The notes under the pieces are model-generated. The model searched no databases. It was given only the letters and a program-made list of their open reading frames with translations, and was not told the DNA's origin. This document shows positions 56,830 through 64,000 of a stretch of DNA of 64,000 nt, piece by piece. The DNA is taken from positions 248,001-312,000 of the forward strand of contig UWYS01000006.1 of NCBI GenBank assembly GCA_900291925.1, read 5' to 3'. This DNA is from Thecaphora thlaspeos (Eukaryota > Basidiomycota > Ustilaginomycetes > Urocystidales > Glomosporiaceae). The translations under genes were made by a program, and so were the position numbers. Within the stretch, counting starts at the first letter, position 1. Every line of letters begins with the position of its first letter.

Positions 56830-58722
56830 ATGCATAGCCTCTTCAGCAAATACTCCCGCTCCAGCTCGCGCCCCTCGCAATCCGCTTCCATGGGCTTCAA
56901 CAAGAAGCTCCTCCTCGCCGGCCTCACCGTCGGCGTCACCGCATACATGCTCTACAAGGCCAGCAAGAAGAAGCAGCAGCAACAGCAGCAACAGATCCAG
57001 GCTCCCAGTCCTTACGCCGCCCCGCCTCAGCAGTCCACCGGCTACTCTACCCAGCACAACGCCGCTGCCCCCACCGCCGCGCCCAACTTCCACTGGGGCG
57101 CTGCAGGCGCAGTCGCCGGCGTAGCCACCGCAGGTGCCGCATACGCCGCCTACAACCACCACCAGCAATCCCAGCAGCAACAACCTACCTACGCAGCAGC
57201 ACCACCCTCGGGCGCTCTGGCCGGCGACAAAGTCACTTGGGAGATGCTCCGCGACTGGCGCCACATTGTCAACATCCTCGCTGCCTGCGTCGAGCAGCAG
57301 TACCTCTACTCCTTCTGGACCTTTGACGCCGTCGCACGCCTCGCGACCCACATCGCAGGCACCGGCGCACTCGCCGCCTGCGCAGACGCCTGGCAGCTGC
57401 CTCCCGTGCTCGCACAGGACCTCGTCAAACTCGCCCTCTTCGACGTCATGTTCCTCCTCGACGACAGCGCTTCCATGCGCGCCGAACGAAACGTCCGCCC
57501 AGACGCCCTCAAGGGCATCCTTCGACGCAGCGCAGACGCCGCCGGCCGCTTCGATCCCGACGGCATGGAGTGCGCCTGGATGAACAGCTCCGTCCATCAG
57601 CGCATTCGCACCGCGGACGAGGCGGTTCGCCTCACTGATGCCTGCAAATTCGACGGCCAGTCGACGCCCATGGGCTCGGCGCTCGAGTCAAAGATCCTCG
57701 GTCCCCACGTCCTCTCCAAGGCCACCTCAAACACGCTCCAGAAGCCCGCCTTGATCCTCATCATCACCGACGGACGCCCCACGGGCTCGGCAGAGCGCGG
57801 TGACAAGGTCGTCCAGGTGCTCAAGCAGACCAAGCGCACCCTCGACGCCACTCGCTACGGCGAGGACGCCGTCAGCTTTCAGATCGCCGCCGTCGGCAAT
57901 GACCGCGACGCCCAGGAGTGGCTCGACACCATCGACTCGCACAGAGAGGTGGGCGAGCTGATCGACGTCTGCTCCGACATCCGCCAGGAGGCGCAGCAGG
58001 TCAAGCGATCGATCAACGTCGACCTCACCGAGGAGCTCTATTGCCTAAAGATCCTCCTCGGTGGCATCGACTCCAACTACGACGCCAGCGACGAGTCGGG
58101 GCACACGGCAAAGAACCATCACCGCAACCGTGCCGCAAAGGAGGCGAGGTTCGGCCGTGAGATTGCAGACTTCCGCGCGGCCAGGGCGCAGGCTCTCGGC
58201 GCAGCGGCCGCACCGACGAGCGCGCTCCCGCCCGCTTCTGCGCAGGGAGCAGCCTACGGCAGCTACCTGCAGCAGCAGCCGGGCTACCAACCGTATGGAT
58301 CGCAGCCGCAGCAGCCTTCGTACGGCCAGCCGCCGGCCGCGTCACCTCACGGTGCGCCTCCATCCCAGGCTCCCTACGGCCAGCCGCAGCCTCCGGCGCC
58401 GCAAGCAGCGGGCGGATACGGCCAACAGCCCGCATACGACGTCTCTGGCGGCGGCGCGTTCCCGGACCCATCGAGCTACACATCCGGCGCACCTCCGCCT
58501 CCCTACGGAGGAACATATGGCGACATGAGTCGATCTGGCGACGCTGGTGGACCGCCGCAGCCATGGGGTGGTGCTTCGCAGCCTGCGCCTGCGCCGCCGC
58601 CGCTGCCGCAGCAGCAGCAGCAGGGTCCGCCGGGCTCTGGCTTCCCCGCCGGGACCGGGGGTTTCAGCATGCCGACGCCCGATACCAACGCTTCACCTTA
58701 CACTACCTACCCTCAGTACTGA
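56830..58722 (+). CDS. VWA-domain protein with N-terminal membrane segment
   Basis: A single exon of 631 codons (630 residues). An N-terminal hydrophobic segment ('KLLLAGLTVGVTAYMLY' followed by 'KASKKK') could anchor it in a membrane. A poly-Gln/Ala linker follows. The von Willebrand factor A domain starts near residue 200 with the metal-ion-dependent adhesion motif 'FLLDDSASM' (D211, S213, S215) and has 'SALESKILGP' and 'PALILIITDGRPTGSAERGD'. The C-terminal 200 residues are Pro/Gln/Tyr/Gly repeats ('YGQPP'-like). Fungal VWA proteins of this layout have no settled role that I know of. 'caccATG' at 56830 is the preferred start; an in-frame Met at residue 22 is also possible. Confidence 0.82.
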   Translation: MHSLFSKYSRSSSRPSQSASMGFNKKLLLAGLTVGVTAYMLYKASKKKQQQQQQQIQAPSPYAAPPQQSTGYSTQHNAAAPTAAPNFHWGAAGAVAGVATAGAAYAAYNHHQQSQQQQPTYAAAPPSGALAGDKVTWEMLRDWRHIVNILAACVEQQYLYSFWTFDAVARLATHIAGTGALAACADAWQLPPVLAQDLVKLALFDVMFLLDDSASMRAERNVRPDALKGILRRSADAAGRFDPDGMECAWMNSSVHQRIRTADEAVRLTDACKFDGQSTPMGSALESKILGPHVLSKATSNTLQKPALILIITDGRPTGSAERGDKVVQVLKQTKRTLDATRYGEDAVSFQIAAVGNDRDAQEWLDTIDSHREVGELIDVCSDIRQEAQQVKRSINVDLTEELYCLKILLGGIDSNYDASDESGHTAKNHHRNRAAKEARFGREIADFRAARAQALGAAAAPTSALPPASAQGAAYGSYLQQQPGYQPYGSQPQQPSYGQPPAASPHGAPPSQAPYGQPQPPAPQAAGGYGQQPAYDVSGGGAFPDPSSYTSGAPPPPYGGTYGDMSRSGDAGGPPQPWGGASQPAPAPPPLPQQQQQGPPGSGFPAGTGGFSMPTPDTNASPYTTYPQY

Positions 58723-59110
58723 GACGGCTTGCACACCTTCTCTTGACTGCTTCGCTTTGCATTGTCGATATTGCTGCCCTCTATTATGGATTCGGATCTG
58801 TACTCGTACCCTCGAATGCAACATAGGATACCTGAAACGAGCCCGACCAGCTTCGCCCAGTCGAAACAACGATGAACATGAGCACCAGGGGGTCTAGGAG
58901 AAGTGTCTTATCCGGCCGCAGAGAGGCCGATATGTACATACGTATGTATATGCGCCCCGTGCGCAGGATGAGCGCGTGTCACGCGCGAAGTCGTATGGGA
59001 TGCCAGCGTCACGTCAATGCTCATCTCCGACCACCATCGTCCCAACGCAACGCAAGCCACACCGTCCACCCCGCCTCGCCTCGCCTCGCCTCGCCCCACT
59101 TCGCTTCGCC
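58723..59110. other. Intergenic region, VWA gene to VPS37
   Basis: About 390 bp. It contains a 'gcctc' pentamer run (about 59078-59096) just before the VPS37 start. Nothing else seen. Confidence 0.4.
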
Positions 59111-60082
59111 ATGACATCGGCACCCGCCACCACCATCGCCACCCCGCTTACCGCCACACACCCATCCACCGCCTCGCTCTCACGCCAGGACATCGAATCC
59201 CTCCTCGGCCAGACGCCGCCTAACCCCGACCACCCAGACCAGCCGCAGCGCGACCAGGCCTACTTTGAAGCCTTCTTCCACTCCCTCCCACAGGTGCAGC
59301 AGCTCTACCAGCAACACGCACGTCTCCTCGCCATCAACGAGCAGAAGGCCAGTGCGTGTCGCCCTCCCTTCTTCCCTCCGTGCTCAAAGACATCCGTGCG
59401 GTCGACGGCTTGCCCATTGCTCATCCTCCCTCCGTCCCCAATCGTCTCTCTGTACCCCTCTCCCAGGGCAAAACAAATCGCTTCAACAACCCCTAGAGGC
59501 ACTGCGTGCAGAGACACAGCAGCTCTTCGACCGCGCACAAGCCCTCCAGGCACGCTGGCCCCACCTCGAAGCAGAAATGAACGAGCTCTACAAGGAACGT
59601 CCTGCCGTCTTCCGTCCCCTCGGCCACTCACCGCACCGACTCCTTCCCGCACTGACGCCCTGACCATCTCCATCTTCTCGCTTTTCCCGGAATCACTACA
59701 GCGCTTCTCGCCGTCATCGCTCCACTTCCACCTCGCTCAATCCGCCACAAAACTAAACGACCGCTCCGAGCACCTCGCAAATGCCTACGTCGAAGGATTA
59801 CCCTACCCGCTTAACGACGATGCAACCGGCGACGCTGTCGCACAATCGACCGATCAGGTGCTTGACGTGAGTGTGGTAGGCGTGCTGCGCCGTTTCCAGC
59901 GGAGAAGAGTCGGAGCTGACCACCCGTCTCTACACAAAAAAAGAAACCCCTACCTCCGATACACGCCTTTCCCGCAGGACGTTACCTTTGTGCGAAGGTA
60001 CAAAGCGCAACGGATGCTCTACCACCGTCGACAGCTTATCGCTGAACGATCGGCGAGGGGCGACGTGCACTGGACGGATTGA
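59111..60082 (+). CDS. VPS37: ESCRT-I subunit VPS37 (Mod(r) domain)
   Basis: Exons 59111-59351, 59467-about 59606, 59702-59866 and 59978-60082 give about 216 residues. VPS37 joins VPS23 and VPS28 in ESCRT-I, which sorts ubiquitinated cargo into multivesicular bodies. The Mod(r) pattern is clear: 'AYFEAFFHSLPQVQQLYQQH', a coiled coil ('QQPLEALRAETQQLF'), 'RFSPSSLHFHLAQSATKLND', 'SEHLANAYVEGLP', and a final 'FVRRYKAQRMLYHRRQLIAE'. The third splice junction is a problem. The frame needs exon 2 to end near 'NELYKE', yet no standard donor is there. Position 59607 (GTCTTC) keeps phase 0, while 59599 (GTCCTG) does not give the expected join. Either a non-canonical donor or a small sequence error is involved. 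Confidence 0.78.
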   Translation: MTSAPATTIATPLTATHPSTASLSRQDIESLLGQTPPNPDHPDQPQRDQAYFEAFFHSLPQVQQLYQQHARLLAINEQKASACRPPFFPPCSKTSVRSTACPLLILPPSPIVSLYPSPRAKQIASTTPRGTACRDTAALRPRTSPPGTLAPPRSRNERALQGTSCRLPSPRPLTAPTPSRTDALTISIFSLFPESLQRFSPSSLHFHLAQSATKLNDRSEHLANAYVEGLPYPLNDDATGDAVAQSTDQVLDVSVVGVLRRFQRRRVGADHPSLHKKRNPYLRYTPFPQDVTFVRRYKAQRMLYHRRQLIAERSARGDVHWTD

Positions 60083-60678
60083 GCGGCGCCCCGCTTCTAG
60101 CCGAACCCTTCTCCGCGACTGTCGTCGCAGGCCAGCGTTCTGTCCGCTTGTTCTCCGTCCTATTCCCTCTGATGTGATCAGGATCGTCCTTTCTCCGCCC
60201 GCGAGAAGCAAGCAAAGCTCTTATCTTTTTATCAAAGTCTCGAATTCGCTAGCTCGGAAATGGCGGACCCAGCGGGCGCCAGATCTTCATTTCGCCTCGG
60301 GGCCCTAGGTGGGGGAAAAGGGCGGAAGGTTGACCTTATCTGATTCGAAAGGAGCAATGGGGGGAAGAGGACCTTCCAGTCTGTGCAAAGAGGTCAAGAA
60401 CGACCTCTCAGGTCTCCGAGAGGGTAACAACCTTGCAGGCCACGCAAGCGGCGGCACGGCAAGGCGAGTTGGTGGGTTGTCCTGTGGGTCTCAGACCTTC
60501 GTTCGCGGCTTGGTCGCCATTCTGCAAAGATAAAGTAATCTGTGCCTTTGGAGATTGCTTCTTCTCGCTGATCTTCTCGTCTTGCTCTCTCTTTCTCATC
60601 CCTCTTGTCCGCTCTCTCCCTCTCCCACGTCTCCCCTTCTCTTTTCTCCATTGTTTTGACAACACCACCGACTCTACG
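60083..60678. other. Intergenic region, VPS37 to orphan secretory gene
   Basis: About 600 bp. A strong pyrimidine-rich leader (about 60560-60660) precedes the next start. No RNA gene or repeat. Confidence 0.4.
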
Positions 60679-61818
60679 ATGCAGTTCGCGCGGCTCTTGA
60701 TCTTCTCCCTCCTCATCTCATGGACGCTTTGCGCGCCACTCGCCTTTCAGCCGTTCGACCTTCGACGCTACACCCCCAACCTCGCTCTGAGCGATGAGAG
60801 CCGCCGTTCGACGTCCCCTGGACGAAGCGTGACGAAACGAGGTCTCAAAGTGAGTCAAGTCGTACCTCTTTCTCTCTCTCCCGCTGCTCTGCTTCTTCCA
60901 CATCGCACATCGACGCTGACTCTGTATACGACATCGTGACTCGACATGGATAGGCGCAGATCGGTCTGGCGATTGGCATGTTGGGCGCTATCGGCAACGG
61001 AGGATGGGCCTATATCGTACGTCCTCCCTCCCCCCTCCCCCCTCCTCCCTCTCCCTCTCCCTCTCCCTCTCCCGTTTCTCTTACCTTATCATTCTATATT
61101 CCTTCCAATCCCAACACCTTTCTCCTGGGGTATTCATGACAACCAGGCCTGGAAATCACTTGTAGACAACAGAAAAGCCTACCTGGCCTCCAAAAACCGT
61201 CCCGCTGCACCTCCAAAAGGTCCTGGAGAGATATACTGTTGGTTCTCTAACCACGCTACCCCGTCCACCCAACCGGAGCTATGTCATCGCATCATCGACG
61301 ATGGCAAGCGGACTTCAAACGTGGGTGGGAAGAGGAGCATTAAAAAACGAAGCGTCGGATCGATACTCAAGAAGGGCTGGGAGATGGTACCAGAAACTGC
61401 GGTATCATTCAGCCGATTCACAAAAGCTCAAGGACGAGGACAAGGAGAAGGAGAAAGAGAGAATGAAGCGTCGTTGGTGATGCTTGACGAATCAATCGGA
61501 CGTCCTTCTATTCATCAAGAGCGTCATATTCACCCTGACGTTAAGATTCAACCCGTACAGCAAGAAGAGAACTTTTATACTCCTCCTTCATCCCCAGGGC
61601 TTAGCAAAAGCGGCCACCACAATCAAGACGACGCCGAAAGTGACACAACGACAACGACAACGACGACGGAGGAGGAAAGACGAAAGAAAAACGACTTGCT
61701 CTCGACGGAAAATGTCGCTTTTGCTCTGGGTATCGTCAATGCCGTCGGGACGTTACCGAGTCTCGTCATGACGTTGGATAATGCGAAAGAGTATAGAGGT
61801 AATCCCAAGACCGACTAG
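60679..61818 (+). CDS. Orphan secretory-pathway protein
   Basis: Three phase-0 exons (60679-60849, 60954-61016, 61147-61818) give 302 codons (301 residues). I do not recognise the family. A clear signal peptide ('MQFARLLIFSLLISWTLCAP') opens it. A dibasic 'TKRGLK' near residue 53 could be a Kex2-type processing site. Exon 2 is entirely a Gly-rich hydrophobic segment ('AQIGLAIGMLGAIGNGGWAY'). A second hydrophobic segment ('NVAFALGIVNAVGTLPSLVM') lies near the C-terminus. Between them is a charged region with a conserved-looking 'GPGEIYCWFSNH' and two Cys, and a Thr run from 'acg/aca' codons. It could be a small membrane protein of the secretory route or a processed secreted peptide precursor. 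The intron before exon 3 is pyrimidine-rich. Confidence 0.65.
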
Positions 61819-61977
61819 CTTGTCACACCGCACGGCGTGTCATCCTGTCTAATGCCAGAAAAATACGTCGTCTCAACCATTCGATCAAACACCGTTTTCA
61901 ATCGTCTCTACGATTCCCAATCTGTCCGACGAACGTTGCTTGCGCGCGCGCGAGAGAGAGAAACAAAGAGAGAATAA

Positions 61978-63605
61978 TCAAGCGAAAGCCTGGATCCCCG
62001 TGATCCCCTTGCCGAGGATGAGGGCATGAACGTCTGCGGTACCTTCGTACGTGCTGACGACGTGTAAGTTCTGCGCATGTCGACCGATATGGTACTCGTC
62101 GCTCGCCGCATTACCTCCAAAGATCTCCATGAGGATCCTCGAGTGGTTCAACGCCTTGCCGCAGTTGTTGCGCTTGACCAGGCTCACCATCTCTGGACTC
62201 CACGTCTTGGCATCCTTCATGCGTCCCAGCTGCAACGACGCTCCCAGACCCAGCGCAACTTCCGACGTCGCGTCGGCAAGTTTGCGCTGGATCAGCTGGA
62301 ACGATGCGAGCGGTCGCTTGAACTGTTGGCGGTCCAGTGCGTACTGGCGCGCCTCGGAGATGCACGCCTCCAGAGCGCCCATCGCACCCCAACCAATGCC
62401 GTAGCGCGCCGAGTTGAGACACTCGAATGGAGCACCGAGACCCGGGCGCGCGTGCGGAAGCAGCGCATCGTCCATCTTGACTCGCACGTCTTCCAGGAAG
62501 ATAGAGCCCGTCACCGACGCGCGGAGCATCAGCTTGTTCTTGATGGCGGGAGCCGAGAGGCCCTTGGTCCCCTTTTCCAGGACAAAGCCGCGCACCTTGT
62601 TGTCCCACTTGCACTTGGCCCAGACGACAAAGACGTCGCTGTGCGGCGAGGGATGGTGGGAGAGGTCAGGAGGTTCAAGGCAAGGTAGAGTTTGGCGACA
62701 TGCTGTCAGTCACGAGTGGCGCGGAATTCACCCTCGATCGCGCTTCGACCGCGGTTCGACTCACGCATGGGGCGAGTTGCTGATCCACGTCTTGCTTCCG
62801 TTGAGGACGACGTGACCGTCTCCGGTGTCGGTGGCGGTCGTCTCCATGCCGCTGGGGTCGGAGCCGTGGTTGTGCTCGGTGAGGCCAAAGCAGCCGACTA
62901 ACTCGCCTTTTGCGAGGCCGGGGAGGTACTTTTCCTTTTGGGCGTCTGTGCCAAACTGGTTGATGGGCCCCATGACGAGCGAGGACTGGACCGACATGAT
63001 GGAGCGGTAGCCGCTGTCTACGCGTTCGACTTCGCGTGCAATGAGACCGTAGCAGACCGAGTTGACGCCGGCACAGCCGTATCCTTGGATGGTGGAGCCG
63101 AGCAGACCGAGGGCGCCGAGAGAGGGGAGGATGGTGGGGTCCCATTCTTGGGGGGGGGGGGGAGCGGGGAAAGGCCGAGGGAAGGAGACGGAGAAGCACG
63201 AGGCATGACGGTCAGCACCAATGCAGAGCCGAAGGCATGGAGGCCGCAAAGAGGAAAGAGGAAAAGGGTGCCTGACTCACTCTCGTGACGGTACATGTCG
63301 GTGACCTTTGGCTGGAGCGTCTCCTGGCAAAAGTCGTGTGCGGTCTGGCTGATGGCGAGCTCTTCGTCACTGAGCTGTGAGGAGAGGTTGAGCGGATCCT
63401 CCCAGTTGAAGTTGGCGAAGTCGGTCATGCGGTACTCTGCCTTTGATACGGCATCGGGCGTGATAGCGGTCGACGACATGGCATAGCTGTGCGAGTGAGG
63501 AGGGGAGGCGGTGGTGGTGGCGGTGGCGGTAAAGGCGAGCGACTTGGTAGCCTGCGCCGCGGCGGCCCGGAGGGTGGGGAGGGCGGCGCGTAGCGGGTTG
63601 GACAT
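61978..63605 (-). CDS. GCDH: Glutaryl-CoA dehydrogenase, mitochondrial
   Basis: Three exons (63605-63281, 63146-62765, 62638-61978) give 456 codons (455 residues). It is an FAD acyl-CoA dehydrogenase that oxidises and decarboxylates glutaryl-CoA to crotonyl-CoA in lysine and tryptophan breakdown. A presequence-like Ala/Arg/Ser/Thr-rich start ('[20 protein letters not shown]') suggests mitochondrial import. Family blocks are '[20 protein letters not shown]', '[20 protein letters not shown]', '[20 protein letters not shown]', '[19 protein letters not shown]' and the C-terminal '[20 protein letters not shown]' plus 'QAFA'. E434 in YEGT is the catalytic base. The exon 2 acceptor lies right next to a C-run (G-run on the plus strand at about 63150-63160), a likely indel-prone spot. 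Confidence 0.93.
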
Positions 63606-64000
63606 GGTGAGAAGCGGAAGGGGGGGTAAAGTGTTGATGGTGGTGGGAGGAAGGCAGGGAGGGATGTAGTGGGACGGCGGGGTTGAGGGAAGGAAGCACG
63701 GCTGCGAAGTGGCCCAACAACCCCGCTTCGCTTAGCATGAAATAGTCGGCAATGCAGCATATACTCGGCGGGCAAAGTCGGTGGGCAAAGTCGGTGGGCA
63801 AAGTCGGTGGGCAAAGTCGGTGAGCAACGGCAGCTCGGCGCGCAAGAAGCCGGTCTCTCGACAGCCGACGGTCGACAGAGTCAAAGTCAGTAAGAGTCTT
63901 GTGTCAGCAGCACAGTTCATTCACACCGTACCGCCGCCACGTCTGCTTGCCTGCTCGTCGATGTGGTCTTTCTTCGCTCTTGTGCATTCCCAGCTCCCAG
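63606..64000. other. Right-edge region upstream of GCDH
   Basis: This holds the GCDH promoter and four exact 13-bp repeats (63771-63822). No gene can be supported before the window ends. Confidence 0.45.
63771..63822. repeat. 13-bp tandem repeat, four exact copies
   Basis: 'ggcaaagtcggtg' occurs four times head to tail without mismatch, about 165 bp upstream of the GCDH start codon. Confidence 0.95.

Overview
This window looks like nuclear DNA of a basidiomycete fungus, most likely from the smut-related lineage (Ustilaginomycotina). That placement is an inference from GC-rich sequence, short GT..AG introns of about 45-160 bp (a few reach 200 bp), very long low-complexity N-terminal regions, and gene content; I cannot name a genus. 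Exon structures were built by hand from frame continuity, splice consensus and family motifs. Unless an entry says otherwise, the exons sum to a whole number of codons.

Layout, left to right. 1-8.5 kb: a GT8 glycosyltransferase (+), an R3H/SUZ RNA-binding protein (-) and a Ubp3/USP10 deubiquitinase (+). 9-10.6 kb: a degenerate fragment resembling the start of a 2-oxoglutarate/Fe(II) prolyl-hydroxylase-type gene, running into a cyclophilin (+). 10.9-19 kb: a 2607-residue Bem2-type PH-RasGEF-like-PH-RhoGAP protein (-). 21.2-23.4 kb: OGG1 (-), divergent from GLE1 (+, 23.8-26.5 kb). 27.3-31.6 kb: a tandem cluster of at least four tiny, three-exon, same-strand genes that look like diverged copies of one another and match no family I recognise. 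32.5-37.8 kb: a G3BP/Bre5-type NTF2+RRM protein (-), divergent from SEY1 (+). 38.5-40.5 kb: a broken alternative NADH dehydrogenase (pseudogene, +). 40.8-43.9 kb: a Ldb17/Dip1/SPIN90 protein (-). 45.3-48.2 kb: a 967-residue protein ending in an HSP20/alpha-crystallin domain (-). 50.5-56.4 kb: a CoA-type Nudix hydrolase (+), convergent with an Rtp1/TANGO6 protein (-). 56.8-60.1 kb: a VWA-domain protein (+) and VPS37 of ESCRT-I (+). 60.7-61.8 kb: an orphan secretory-pathway protein (+). 62-63.6 kb: glutaryl-CoA dehydrogenase (-).

Most genes are conserved housekeeping genes: mRNA export, base-excision repair, ER fusion, Rho/actin control, endosomal sorting and lysine catabolism. Two probable partners, the Ubp3-type deubiquitinase and the Bre5/G3BP-type protein, lie about 24 kb apart. 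The unusual parts are the small-gene cluster, the NADH dehydrogenase pseudogene, the dioxygenase fragment, the very long HSP20-domain protein and several stop-free introns whose length is a multiple of three. I saw no tRNA, rRNA, transposon or CRISPR array.
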